Assembly: GCA_021801355.1 (NCBI GenBank)
Contig: JAJYYB010000013.1
Span: 1-61,916, forward strand
From: Microcaldota archaeon
GTDB taxonomy: Archaea; Micrarchaeota; Micrarchaeia; Micrarchaeales; Micrarchaeaceae
Direction: 5' to 3'
DNA: 61,916 nt
Positions 16,967 to 29,760 of the stretch are shown piece by piece (positions within the stretch are counted from its first letter, which is position 1; each line of letters opens with the position of its first letter). Made by a program: the position numbers and the translations under genes. The notes under the pieces were generated by a model. The model worked only from the letters and a program-made list of their open reading frames with translations, did not search any database and was not told the DNA's origin.

Positions 16967-18067
16967 ATGGCATGGTATTTTATCCTTTTCAAGCAACTAT
17001 TCAATGCTGGTGCTGTGAGACAGATAAGTGACATAAGGCCGGTAAAGTGGGATGACGGCAGCATAGCCTGGATAAACCAGACCAAACTGCCATGGAATGA
17101 GGAATGGAAGCGGAGCAAATCGATTCCAGAACTCGCCAAGGCGATAAAGGATCTTGAGATAAGGGGAGCACCTGCCATTGGCATAGCGGCGGCGTACGGG
17201 ATAGCTATTTCTGCTGCGAATACGGCCGGCGGTACGGAAGCAATCATGAAGAGCGTAGAAAAAGATGCGAAGACTCTTGGAGAAACAAGGCCTACTGCTG
17301 TGAACCTGTTCTGGGCCATAGACAGGATGCTGAAGAAAGCACGTTCGCTTGCTAAGGCCGGAGCAAAGCATGATATGATTGCATATGAACTCGCAAAAGA
17401 AGCGCAGCGCATACAGGAGGAGGATATAGAATCTAACAAGATGATGGGCAGGTTAGGTAACAAGTTGATTGAGGACGGGGACGTTATAATGACCCACTGC
17501 AATGCAGGGGCGCTCGCGACTGGCGGATTCGGGACCTCTTATGGCGTAATAAGGACCGCATGGCAGGAAGGGAAGGATATAGAGGTGATAGCCACGCATA
17601 CTGCACCGCTTTACCAAGGCGCAAGGCTTACTGTTTGGGAGCTTATGCGCGACGGCATACCTGCAACTCTAATAACCGACAATATGGCAGCTTATGCGAT
17701 GAAGAACGCCGGCGTAACAAAGGTGCTTTTGGGAGCGGATAGGATACTTATGAACGGCGATGTGGCTAACAAGATAGGCACATACGGGCTTGCGATACTT
17801 GCAAAGCATCATCACATACCTTTCTATGTGGCCGCGCCTGTTTCTACAATAGACCAAGTTGGCAAAAAGATAAAGATAGAACAGAGGAAGCCTGATGAGG
17901 TCAGGAACATACTTGGTAGACTAATTATAACAGTACCTGAAGTGCCGGTTCTCAACCCTGCTTTCGATGTCACAAGTCACAAGCTGGTTTCCGGCATAAT
18001 AACCGAGCATGGCATAGCGAGGGCGCCTTATAGCTCATCGCTTAAAAGAATCGCTTCTGGCAAATGA
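16967..18067 (+). CDS. mtnA: S-methyl-5-thioribose-1-phosphate isomerase (MtnA, aIF2B-like)
   Basis: Up to 366 residues. Signatures of the aIF2B/MtnA fold are RGAPAIGIAAAYG, THCNAGALAT (catalytic Cys), THTAPLYQGARLT, and GADRILMNGDVANKIGTY (catalytic Asp). It isomerises methylthioribose-1-phosphate in methionine salvage; the related ribose-1,5-bisphosphate isomerase is an alternative. The family normally begins close to DIRPVKWDDG, so GTG 17015 may be the real start rather than ATG 16967, whose 16 extra residues are unlike the family. Confidence 0.88.
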   Translation: MAWYFILFKQLFNAGAVRQISDIRPVKWDDGSIAWINQTKLPWNEEWKRSKSIPELAKAIKDLEIRGAPAIGIAAAYGIAISAANTAGGTEAIMKSVEKDAKTLGETRPTAVNLFWAIDRMLKKARSLAKAGAKHDMIAYELAKEAQRIQEEDIESNKMMGRLGNKLIEDGDVIMTHCNAGALATGGFGTSYGVIRTAWQEGKDIEVIATHTAPLYQGARLTVWELMRDGIPATLITDNMAAYAMKNAGVTKVLLGADRILMNGDVANKIGTYGLAILAKHHHIPFYVAAPVSTIDQVGKKIKIEQRKPDEVRNILGRLIITVPEVPVLNPAFDVTSHKLVSGIITEHGIARAPYSSSLKRIASGK

Positions 18068-18074
18068 AGGTCAT

Positions 18075-18602
18075 TTACATTATGTATTTCATGGCCTCGT
18101 AAAGGTGCTTTATCCTCCTTCTCACTCTCGCGGCTTTGGGCGCACCGTATGACTCCCAATGTATAAGCACAGCCGGTATGCCGCGTTTTACTGCAGATTT
18201 GTAGTCGTAAGTGTAGCTATCGCCCACCATTATTGCGTCCTTCTTTGAGATGCGCTCTTTTTTTAGTACTTTCTCTATCAACTTGCCTTTTGAGTCAGGG
18301 TGCTCTGCCACTGGATACAGCTCATCGAAATATTTGGCAAGATGGAAGTGATCCACACGCCTCCTGAGTATCTCCATGGCCTCCTTCCTTGGATGGGGGA
18401 TTATTGACAAAACAGCAAGCTTGACTCCGCTGCCCTTTAGCCTCTTGAGAACTCTAAGAGTTGACGGGGTCAGTGTTAGGTGGTTGTTTGGATCCTTCGA
18501 TGTTACAGGGTCGCTGTATATCCAATGAGGCGGTCTTTTACGTTTTGTTAGTCGTGGATACCAGAGCGTTCCGTCTCCATCTAGGAAAACTATTTTCTTC
18601 AC
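18075..18602 (-). CDS. HAD-superfamily phosphatase (MDP-1-like)
   Basis: 175 residues. Motif I is DGDGTLW (nucleophile D8 or D9), motif II is in LAVLSIIPHP, and motif III/IV is MVGDSYTYDYKSAVKRG. The short cap and the DGTLW sequence fit the MDP-1/histidinol-phosphatase-like subgroup. Substrate unknown. It converges with mtnA, with seven bases between the stop codons. Confidence 0.8.
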   Translation of the reverse strand: MKKIVFLDGDGTLWYPRLTKRKRPPHWIYSDPVTSKDPNNHLTLTPSTLRVLKRLKGSGVKLAVLSIIPHPRKEAMEILRRRVDHFHLAKYFDELYPVAEHPDSKGKLIEKVLKKERISKKDAIMVGDSYTYDYKSAVKRGIPAVLIHWESYGAPKAARVRRRIKHLYEAMKYIM

Positions 18603-18706
18603 TGTGAGGCACCGTTAGATTATTTTGGTTAATGCATTTAATATTTACTTTAGAATGACGTACTATAAAGCGCCATTTAATGTATCGCGCCTACCCCTTA
18701 CACGCG

Positions 18707-19735
18707 TTATTTATCCCTTTTATACATGTCTTTTATTGCAGAAAACATTATCTCCTTATACTCGTTATCTGGTAGCCTGTCGCTGTACTTTTCAAGCAGT
18801 TTTGTTGCGTTCTCGCCGTACTTTTCTCTTACATCAGTGGCATAGCCTATGCCATCATACTTGTCTATTATCTGCCTGAGGAAGTCTATTTCCTCCGGAG
18901 TCTTCTCTGCCCTTTTCTTGGAGTATATTGCGTCTATGCTGATCTTTTCTGCCTTAGTGGCGGACTTGCATGCGTGTAGCATCATGAGCGTCAACTTACC
19001 TTCATATAGGTCTCCGAAGTTCTTCTTGCCAAAAATTTTCTCATTGGCAGTCATGTCCAGTATGTCATCGGTTATCTGGAACGCCACGCCTGCGGCTGTG
19101 CCAATCTCCTTCAGTATTTTCAATGAACTGTCATTTGCTCCGGCAGCTATAGCACCTAGCTGCAAAGGGCCGTATACGCTGTAGTAGCATGTCTTGCTGT
19201 CCACGATTCGGTAGTATATCGCCTCCGTAGCTTTCTTCATGTCCTTGGTGTTGTGTATGAAATAGTTCTCTATGTACTGTCCTTCAGCCGTATATTCTAT
19301 CATGTCATAGAATTTCTCGAAAAGCCTGTTCCCATTTTCCAAACCTTCTTTGAGCATATAATCCTTCAGCATGCGCCACATTGCCATGTGGCCTATGTTT
19401 GATGAGTTTATCGTGTGAACGGCACCGTATATCCTGTGCGCGGCAGGCTTACCTCGTCTCAGTTCCGAGTCGTCATACGTGTCATCCTGCATCAAGATCC
19501 AATCCTCGGAGAGCTGCTGCGCCGCGGCAGGGAGGATCAGTTTTTCTATAGGCGCGCCGAACATCTGGCCGCTCAGAAGAAGCAGACCAGGCCTCCTATA
19601 GTTGCCCTGCCTGTCTATGTAATCCCTCATTATTGAGTGGTGCCCCTTCGGCTCCTTTATAGGGACGTAATCGCATATCTTCGCGTAAACCTTGTCCTTA
19701 TTAAGAGCGACATACTCCTTGAAATCCACCAACAC
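18707..19735 (-). CDS. Trans-polyprenyl diphosphate synthase (geranylgeranyl type)
   Basis: 342 residues from GTG 19735; in-frame TTG and GTG follow immediately. First aspartate-rich motif DDTYDDSELRRG near residue 88, second motif DDILD near 218, and the basic YRRPGLLLLSG region that binds isopentenyl diphosphate. It makes the C15-C25 prenyl chains of archaeal ether lipids. Lys GKLTLMMLHACKSA follows the second motif as usual. Chain length cannot be fixed from the sequence by eye. Confidence 0.88.
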   Translation of the reverse strand: MLVDFKEYVALNKDKVYAKICDYVPIKEPKGHHSIMRDYIDRQGNYRRPGLLLLSGQMFGAPIEKLILPAAAQQLSEDWILMQDDTYDDSELRRGKPAAHRIYGAVHTINSSNIGHMAMWRMLKDYMLKEGLENGNRLFEKFYDMIEYTAEGQYIENYFIHNTKDMKKATEAIYYRIVDSKTCYYSVYGPLQLGAIAAGANDSSLKILKEIGTAAGVAFQITDDILDMTANEKIFGKKNFGDLYEGKLTLMMLHACKSATKAEKISIDAIYSKKRAEKTPEEIDFLRQIIDKYDGIGYATDVREKYGENATKLLEKYSDRLPDNEYKEIMFSAIKDMYKRDK

Positions 19736-19865
19736 ACCCCGTGAATGCTACTTCGCATTTTCGATATTTAAAGCTATTTGTACTTAGAAAGCAGAAAAAT
19801 TCGCGTTTTTGTTGCATATATCAGCATAAAAATGGGCTTCAGAAGGGTATTTATTACTTATTGTA

Positions 19866-19875
19866 GTATATATTA
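19866..19875 (+). promoter_or_regulatory. Probable TATA box of the RNA polymerase operon
   Basis: GTATATATTA about 40 nt upstream of the rpoH ATG, predicting a short leader. Confidence 0.5.
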
Positions 19876-19912
19876 GCCGGACTTACTGCCGGTAGCCTGT
19901 CCCAGCTATCGT

Positions 19913-20149
19913 ATGGTGTGTTGCTTGGCCTATAATTATGAACTTATTCCTGAACATGAACTTGTGAGCGCTAGTGAAGCCGCTAAGATAGCGAAGAAGT
20001 TCAGAACTCCGCTGGAGAAATTCCCAAAGATACTGGAGAGCGACCCACAGGCTAAGAAACTTGGCGCATCTGCAGGGCGCCTTATAGCCATACACAGAGA
20101 AGACCCGACTGGCAAATATGTATATTACAGGTACGTCGTCAAAAGTTGA
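19913..20149 (+). CDS. rpoH: RNA polymerase subunit H (Rpb5 C-terminal domain)
   Basis: 78 residues: YNYELIPEHELVSASEA, LEKFPKILESDPQAKKLGAS and the terminal YVYYRYVV are hallmark RpoH/Rpb5 C-domain sequences. Archaeal H lacks the Rpb5 N-terminal jaw. It is the first gene of H-B''-B'-A'-A'', the usual archaeal order. The five residues before YNYEL (VCCLA) look unusual, but no alternative start is better. Confidence 0.93.
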   Translation: MVCCLAYNYELIPEHELVSASEAAKIAKKFRTPLEKFPKILESDPQAKKLGASAGRLIAIHREDPTGKYVYYRYVVKS

Positions 20150-20204
20150 TGGTTGAAAGGTCTCTGCATTTTTGTGCAGATATTTTATCGCAGAATGTGG
20201 TATC

Positions 20205-21677
20205 ATGGTAAACACCCACGAAATCTTGGAATCATATTTGGACTCTGCTTCTCTCGTGCAGCAGCAGATAGAGAGCTACAACAGGTTCATAACAATAGGC
20301 ATAAAGAAGGTTGTTGAGAGCCAGAGTCTGGTGGAACCCGAAGTCAACAATTTCGCGATAAAATTCAGGGGTATAAGGCTTGAGCAGCCAGCGATAATAG
20401 AAGCCGACAGCTCTACGAGGCATGTGCTTCCGAACGAGACATTGGCAAGGAACCTAACGTACTCGGCCCCCATGTACATAACATACGCCCCCATAGTGAG
20501 CGGAATAGAGAAGACGGATTCTTCTGGCGAGGCTTTCATATGCGAACTCCCGGTAATGGTGAAGAGCGATCTTTGCTACACGCACAACATGACCAGAGAG
20601 CAGCTCATAAGCAACAACGAGGATCCTGATGACCCTGGCGGTTATTTCATAATAAAGGGAACGGAACGCGTCCTGGTGGGGATAGAGGATCTAGCGCCCA
20701 ACAGGATAATATGCACCAAGGAGAAGAGCAAGGGCGTGGTGAGCAAGGTTTTCTCGACAACACTGAGTTTCAGGGCAAGGTGCAGCGTGACAAGGGATGA
20801 CTATGGGATATACAGCCTTTTGTTCCCCACACTCTCTAAGGGGATAGACCTCATACTTGTACTCAGGGCACTTGGCCAGCAGATGAAGGACATAGTTGAC
20901 TTCTCAGGAAACAAGGACGTGAAGAACGACTTCTTGCTTAACACGGACCTGAGCAAGGCTAAGGACATGTCGCCAACGCAGGCGCTCGAGGAACTTGGCC
21001 GCATGTCTGCACCTAACCAGGCGAAGGCTTACCAGGAGAAGAGGGCCGAGATGCAGCTCGATACTTATATACTACCTCACCTTGGGACAAAGCCAGATGC
21101 CAGAAAGAGCAAGGCGCTCTACCTGATGCACATGGCGGAGAGGGCTTCGCTCGTGGCCTACAGGTACGCCAAGTCTGACGACAAAGACCATTATGCAAAC
21201 AAGCGCATAAAGCTCGCAGGAGACCTGATGGAGGAGCTTTTCAACAACGCTTTCAAGTTTTTCGTGAAGGACATAAAGTACCACGTCGAGAGGACAACAG
21301 CGAGAGGGAGGAAGCTCACGGTCAGGACGAATATAAACCCTGACACGCTCACTGATAAGATACTATATTCTATGGGAACCGGATCGTGGCCGGCAGGGCA
21401 GACAGGAGTGTCGCAGGTGCTGGACAGGACAAACATAATGAGCGCGCTGGCGCACCTGAGGAGAGTAAAGTCGCCTTTGGCGAAGAAGCACCCGCATTTC
21501 AGGGCAAGGGACGTCCATGGCACCCACATAGGCAAGCTGTGCCCAAGCGAGACTCCAGAAGGAGTTGAGGTAGGACTCACAAGATACCTTGCAATAATGT
21601 CGAAGATAACAGTCGGCGCCGAAGAGGTAAGCCTTGAGGACAAGATAAATGAGTTGAAGCTCATTAAGAACGAGTGA
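20205..21677 (+). CDS. rpoB2: RNA polymerase subunit B'' (N-terminal part of Rpb2)
   Basis: 490 residues from ATG 20205 (MVNTHEILESYL); an in-frame upstream start at 20172 adds a segment unlike the family. It contains the protrusion, lobe and fork of the beta subunit, ending with THIGKLCPSETPEGVEVG, the conserved fork/rifampicin-pocket region. Four bases separate its stop from rpoB1. The B'/B'' split is shared with methanogens, halophiles and some DPANN. Confidence 0.95.
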   Translation: MVNTHEILESYLDSASLVQQQIESYNRFITIGIKKVVESQSLVEPEVNNFAIKFRGIRLEQPAIIEADSSTRHVLPNETLARNLTYSAPMYITYAPIVSGIEKTDSSGEAFICELPVMVKSDLCYTHNMTREQLISNNEDPDDPGGYFIIKGTERVLVGIEDLAPNRIICTKEKSKGVVSKVFSTTLSFRARCSVTRDDYGIYSLLFPTLSKGIDLILVLRALGQQMKDIVDFSGNKDVKNDFLLNTDLSKAKDMSPTQALEELGRMSAPNQAKAYQEKRAEMQLDTYILPHLGTKPDARKSKALYLMHMAERASLVAYRYAKSDDKDHYANKRIKLAGDLMEELFNNAFKFFVKDIKYHVERTTARGRKLTVRTNINPDTLTDKILYSMGTGSWPAGQTGVSQVLDRTNIMSALAHLRRVKSPLAKKHPHFRARDVHGTHIGKLCPSETPEGVEVGLTRYLAIMSKITVGAEEVSLEDKINELKLIKNE

Positions 21678-21681
21678 TATT

Positions 21682-23505
21682 ATGGGAGAGAGAAAGTGTT
21701 ATGTTTACCTTGATGGTCGCGCCATAGGCTTCGTCGAGGACGGAAAGAAGTTCGCCGAAGAGATAAGAAAAAATAGGAGGGTAGGCGCTATATCTGGAGA
21801 GGTGAACGTAGCTTATAGGAAGGGGCTGAACGAGATCAGGATAAACGCTGACCGCGGAAGGGCGAGGAGGCCTTACATAATAGTCGAGAACGGCGCCAGC
21901 AGATACACTGAAGACCTCAAGGAGAAGCTAAAGAGCAAAGAGATAGATTTCAATTACCTGCTGAGGAGAGGTGTGATAGAGTACCTCGACGCCGAGGAGG
22001 AAGAGAATGCGATAGTCGCGATAAACAAGGACAGCATAACAAAAGCAACTACGCACCTTGAGATAGATCCTGCGATACTTTTCGGGCTTACATTCAACGT
22101 CAGCGTCTACCCGGAGCACAACTCGGTGGGAAGGCACGCCATATCCGCGAACTTCATAAAACAGAGTCAGGGCTTATACGCGATAAACTTCAACGCCAGA
22201 TACGATGCAAGGGCTTTCGTGCTCTACTACCCGCAGGCGCCGATAGCGGACAGCGTTGCCTACCGGAAGCTCAACCTCAGCAAGCACTCGAGCGGGCAGA
22301 ACTTCATAGTGGCGGTATCAACTTATTATGGTTACAACATGAAGGACGCGCTGGTAATAAACAAATCAGCAGTGGACAGGGGCTTGGGAAGGAGCGCCTT
22401 CTTCAGGACGTACAGCGACGAGGAGCGCAGATATCCAGGAGGCCAGCAGGACCGTTTCAAGGTGCCCGCAGCTACGACCGAGGGCTACCTCGGCGAACAC
22501 GCTTATTCGAAGCTCAGCGACGACGGTATAATAGAGCAGGAGACGCCGGTGGCAGAAGGCGATGTGCTAATAGGTAAGGTTTCGCCGCCGAGGTTCCTCG
22601 AGGAGCAGACCAGTTTCGGCGTGGTGGAGGAGAGGAGCAGGGACAACTCAGTAACGCTAAGGGCAGGGGAGGAGGGAGTCATAGACAACGTAATGCTTAC
22701 TGAAACGACCGGAGCGACAAAGCTCGTCAAGACCAGGGTCAGAAGCGTCAAGGTGCCGGAGGTCGGCGACAAGTTCGCCAGCAGGCACGGACAGAAGGGA
22801 GTAGTTGCGCTAATAGTAAATCAGGCGGACATGCCATTCACAAAGGACGGCATAATACCTGACCTTTTGCTTAACCCGCACAGCCTTCCGGGAAGAATGA
22901 CTTTCGGGCATATGATAGAGACGATAGCAGGCAAGGCTGGCGCACTGAGCGGCACGCACTTCGACGGAACCGCGTTCTCGGTGAACGGGAAGGAGCGCGT
23001 CGACATGTACGGATCGATACTCGAGAAGTATGGGTACGACAAGTTCGGAGACGAGGTTTTGTATGATGGAAGGACAGGCAAGCAGTTCAACGCAAAGATA
23101 TTCACAGGAGTCGTATACTTCAACAGGCTATGGCACATGGTAAGCCTCAAGCTCCAGGTAAGAAGCAGAGGGCCTGTGCAGATACTCACTCACCAGCCGA
23201 CAGAGGGCAAACCAAGAAGGGGAGGCCTCAAGTTCGGAGAAATGGAACGTGACGCGTTGGTGGGCCACGGCGCTAGCCTGCTGCTGAAGGACAGGATGCT
23301 CGAGCAGAGCGACAAGGCCGACATCTGGATCTGCAAGGACTGCGGAGACGTGGGCTACTTCGACTTCGTGAAGAACGTCCCTGTCTGCTCCAACGACGGA
23401 GGCAACAACCTCGAGAAGGTAGAGATAAGCTACGCGTTCAAGCTTCTGCTTGACGAGGTAAAGTCCATGCACATACTGCCGAGGATAAAATTGAAGAGCG
23501 AGTGA
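21682..23505 (+). CDS. rpoB1: RNA polymerase subunit B' (C-terminal part of Rpb2)
   Basis: 607 residues. Includes the hybrid-binding domain with YYGYNMKDALVINKSAVDRG, the active-site GDKFASRHGQKGVV, and the C-terminal clamp RGGLKFGEMERD. A zinc ribbon with CKDCG and VCSNDGG is present; the fourth ligand pattern (C-x-N rather than C-x-x-C) looks altered. It forms the catalytic core with A'. Confidence 0.95.
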   Translation: MGERKCYVYLDGRAIGFVEDGKKFAEEIRKNRRVGAISGEVNVAYRKGLNEIRINADRGRARRPYIIVENGASRYTEDLKEKLKSKEIDFNYLLRRGVIEYLDAEEEENAIVAINKDSITKATTHLEIDPAILFGLTFNVSVYPEHNSVGRHAISANFIKQSQGLYAINFNARYDARAFVLYYPQAPIADSVAYRKLNLSKHSSGQNFIVAVSTYYGYNMKDALVINKSAVDRGLGRSAFFRTYSDEERRYPGGQQDRFKVPAATTEGYLGEHAYSKLSDDGIIEQETPVAEGDVLIGKVSPPRFLEEQTSFGVVEERSRDNSVTLRAGEEGVIDNVMLTETTGATKLVKTRVRSVKVPEVGDKFASRHGQKGVVALIVNQADMPFTKDGIIPDLLLNPHSLPGRMTFGHMIETIAGKAGALSGTHFDGTAFSVNGKERVDMYGSILEKYGYDKFGDEVLYDGRTGKQFNAKIFTGVVYFNRLWHMVSLKLQVRSRGPVQILTHQPTEGKPRRGGLKFGEMERDALVGHGASLLLKDRMLEQSDKADIWICKDCGDVGYFDFVKNVPVCSNDGGNNLEKVEISYAFKLLLDEVKSMHILPRIKLKSE

Positions 23506-23509
23506 TTGT

Positions 23510-27123
<3,614 letters not shown>

Positions 27124-27172
27124 AGCTTTTTATTTGTTCTTCCTAATCTAATATTGGTTTTTTGGTGTTATC

Positions 27173-27394
27173 ATGCAGGAAAGGCCATTCGATTTGTTGA
27201 ATAAGGTGCTTGGACAGCAGGTGCTGGTCAGGCTGAAGAACAACGTTAGCATAAGGGGCAAGATAACCTCTTTCGACGCCCACATGAACATCGTGATGGA
27301 GAACGCCGAGGAGTTAGATGATGGCGAGCTGAAGTCCAAGCTTGGCACGATACTTCTCAGGGGAGGCAACATAATATTCGTCTCGCCGGCCTGA
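27173..27394 (+). CDS. Archaeal Sm-like protein (SmAP/LSm)
   Basis: 73 residues. Sm1 motif: VRLKNNVSIRGKITSFDAHM with Asp and Met-Asn; Sm2 motif: ILLRGGNIIFVSP (Arg-Gly…Asn). Forms a heptameric ring that binds U-rich RNA. It follows the RNA polymerase operon by 49 nt, with a T-rich stretch (CTTTTTATTTG) in between that may end the upstream operon or act as its own promoter. Confidence 0.92.
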   Translation: MQERPFDLLNKVLGQQVLVRLKNNVSIRGKITSFDAHMNIVMENAEELDDGELKSKLGTILLRGGNIIFVSPA

Positions 27395-27459
27395 CCCTAA
27401 AGGAGCGGGCACTTCCACTCACTCTTTTTTAGAGCTTTGTTTCTCAATTATACTGCTAT

Positions 27460-27531
27460 GGGCTCATAGCGTAACGGTAGCGCACCTGCATGGCATGCAG
27501 GGGGTTGCGGGTTCAAATCCCGCTGAGTCCA
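27460..27531 (+). tRNA. tRNA-Ala (GGC)
   Basis: Anticodon arm CCTGC-ATGGCAT-GCAGG gives GGC. The acceptor GGGCTCA/TGAGTCC contains the G3-U70 wobble pair, the identity element of tRNA-Ala. T arm GCGGGTTCAAATCCCGC. Discriminator A at 27531. Confidence 0.95.
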
Positions 27532-27574
27532 CTGACGCTTGAAGTTGCTTATTTTACTTAGGCAGGATTTTATT

Positions 27575-28015
27575 ATGAAAGTGCTTTTCTTATGTGGTGC
27601 TAACATAAACAGGAGCCAGATAGCCTGCGCAATATTCAACGCAGAGTCGAAAACCGGCCATGCGACCTCGGCGGGCATGTCAGTGAGACCTGAAAATGAC
27701 GGAGCGATGATCAAGGACGCCTTGAACAACCCGATAATACCGATGGCAAAAGAGGGTTATGACCTGTCCACTGCAAGGATGAGGCAGTTGACTCCTGCGA
27801 TGCTTAAAGATGCAGACAAGGTGGTGCTCCTGCGTAGCAAGGAATCGCTTGGAGGCGTGCTGCCAAGCAGCCTAAGTGGCATTCATGACATAGAGTGGTG
27901 GGATATAAACAGCATAAGCGATGACACCCCATTCGATGAATACTGCGAGCTTGAAAAAGGGCGCATCGATAGGATAAAGACCCTCGTAGACGACCTGGTA
28001 AAAAGGATAGGCTAG
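27575..28015 (+). CDS. Low-molecular-weight protein tyrosine phosphatase/arsenate reductase-like protein
   Basis: 146 residues from ATG 27575 (MKVLFLCGANINRS), which puts the P-loop CGANINRS (C-x5-R-S) at its normal N-terminal position; an earlier in-frame start would add a tail unlike the family. Other fold elements include ATSAGMSVRP. Phosphotyrosine phosphatase or arsenate reductase activity cannot be separated by eye. It lies 43 nt after tRNA-Ala. Confidence 0.8.
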   Translation: MKVLFLCGANINRSQIACAIFNAESKTGHATSAGMSVRPENDGAMIKDALNNPIIPMAKEGYDLSTARMRQLTPAMLKDADKVVLLRSKESLGGVLPSSLSGIHDIEWWDINSISDDTPFDEYCELEKGRIDRIKTLVDDLVKRIG

Positions 28016-28025
28016 CCGCGTACTG

Positions 28026-28988
28026 TCACGCTAAAAGGGACAGCCCTATTATCGCGAAGTAAAACGCTATCAGAAAGACGCTCAGCTTGTAATCTAGGCT
28101 TCCTCTCTTCATCACCAATAGTGCGATGACGTTGACGGCTATTATGGCTATGAACTCAGGCAGAGCGTTGGCTATGGGCAGGTAAGGGAGCGCGAACAGG
28201 CAGACCAGCCCGAGAAGCAGCGTGTTGTTTTGCAGCTTCGACCCTATGAAGCTCACTATCGCTGTGGAGCCTCCGCCTTTCCTGTTCTTTGCGAGCTTGT
28301 ATGCATTTATGTTCTCGCTAAGATCAGCGAAGATAGGCACTATTACAAGGGAAAGCCATATTGCAGGGATCTGAAGAAGATTAGCAAGGCCCGATATATC
28401 ACCAACGAGGATGCCGGACAACAGCGCTACCACTATGAAACCGGCTATTATGTACAGAACGGCGCGCTCCATGTCTTTCCTGAAGCTCTTTTTGCGCTCG
28501 TTCTTGACGAAGACGTCGCGCGCGTTTGAGTATCTTATCGCCAGATATCCGACATATAGGATTATCAGTATTACACCGATGTAGGGATTCAGGATCTGGT
28601 ACGCTGCTATTGCTATGAAAAGCAGAGTCGCAGCGAGAAGGAAATTGAACTCCACCGCGTAGTCATCCTTCATCTGCACTGGAGCCTTCCACTTCCCGAA
28701 ATACACTATGCCAACCATGCCTGTCCCTAATGTGAACAGGATTATGTTGCCTCCGAGCGCTGCACCTATAGCTACGCCGTAGGACTGCTGCATTATGGCT
28801 ATTATGACAACGAGTGTCTCAGGTATGGCTGTTATTATACCAAGAACCACTCCGGCCGCAAAACCTTGGCCGAATATGTCCTCTAGCTCGTTCGTGGCTC
28901 TGCTTATGAGCTCTGCAGCCAGCCTGAATGCTATGAGTATTGATACTACTTCAAGAAGCAGCAGATAAGCGCCCATACAAAGACCCAT
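28026..28988 (-). CDS. Sodium/calcium exchanger family (CaCA) membrane protein
   Basis: About 320 residues, 10-11 TMs. The alpha-1 repeat has GIITAIPETLVVIIAI and GAALGGNIILF; the alpha-2 repeat has PIFADLSENINAY. Glu in both repeats is consistent with cation coordination. ATG 28988 or 28976 are both plausible; a TATA-like TTAAATACTTTT near 29030-29041 on this strand would place the RNA start near 29005, favouring ATG 28988. Probable Ca2+ or other cation antiport across the plasma membrane. Confidence 0.8.
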   Translation of the reverse strand: MGLCMGAYLLLLEVVSILIAFRLAAELISRATNELEDIFGQGFAAGVVLGIITAIPETLVVIIAIMQQSYGVAIGAALGGNIILFTLGTGMVGIVYFGKWKAPVQMKDDYAVEFNFLLAATLLFIAIAAYQILNPYIGVILIILYVGYLAIRYSNARDVFVKNERKKSFRKDMERAVLYIIAGFIVVALLSGILVGDISGLANLLQIPAIWLSLVIVPIFADLSENINAYKLAKNRKGGGSTAIVSFIGSKLQNNTLLLGLVCLFALPYLPIANALPEFIAIIAVNVIALLVMKRGSLDYKLSVFLIAFYFAIIGLSLLA

Positions 28989-29082
28989 TTGCAGTTGGAA
29001 AAGCCGCAATTAGATAGATGAAGAGCTAAAAGTATTTAAGACGGGACGGATTGCTGACAGAAAATGCGTTAAATCGTCAACT

Positions 29083-29664
29083 TTAAATGATAAACGCAAC
29101 AAGGCGCTTTATTATGTGGTACGTGAGCCCCCAGATAATGTAACCATCATATTCGAAAGACGGGACGCTAAGCTTCTCGCCCCGCATAGTCACATCATGA
29201 ATCGAGCCATCTGGATTCTCCGAGAATTTGCTTAATGGGATCCACTTATATGATGAGACTTCCATGCCATTGGGATGTATCTCTTGCTCCTTCTGTAACC
29301 AGAATACGCATGGAGCCACTGTTATGCCCCCGTGCTGCGCGCTCAAAGGCTTAAGATAGCCTAAAAACTTCGAGTTCGCGCTCAGATCCAGCCCCATCTC
29401 TTCCATCATTTCCCTTATCGCAGTGTCATGGCATGACTTGTCCACATTTTCCCGCCCTCCGCCTGGAAAGGCTATCTGACCAGACCAGAAATCGTCGTCC
29501 CTTTCAGAACGCCTCATCAAGAGCGCGTTTATTCCGGACTTTGATCTGAAAAGGGCTACTGCGACGCATGCGTTTATACCCCCTGTGGGATACGGCTCGG
29601 CCTTGCTGAGTTTCAGGTCGAGCACGCTTATTGGATCGCTTTTAGAGCCATCTTCCAAGTCCAT
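29083..29664 (-). CDS. Nudix hydrolase (NudL/CoA pyrophosphatase-like)
   Basis: 193 residues. The Nudix box is GGGRENVDK…REMMEEMGL, with the upstream WSGQIAFPGGG typical of the NudL/YeaB group (UPF0035 motif) that cleaves coenzyme A or related nucleotides. ATG 29664. The metal-binding Glu residues of REMMEEMG are intact. Confidence 0.85.
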   Translation of the reverse strand: MDLEDGSKSDPISVLDLKLSKAEPYPTGGINACVAVALFRSKSGINALLMRRSERDDDFWSGQIAFPGGGRENVDKSCHDTAIREMMEEMGLDLSANSKFLGYLKPLSAQHGGITVAPCVFWLQKEQEIHPNGMEVSSYKWIPLSKFSENPDGSIHDVTMRGEKLSVPSFEYDGYIIWGLTYHIIKRLVAFII

Positions 29665-29760
29665 AGCAGTCCTACCAAAGAGTTATTAGGAATTATACCT
29701 TATAACGGATGTGTTGTTAGGTTATTTATTTTTATTTAGCGCAATAATACATTGATTTTG

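Noticed and set aside
29083-29664. Defective Nudix box (apparent loss of the first Glu)
   Set aside because: Aligning to the NudL form shows Asp at that place as usual for the subgroup, so the motif is intact.
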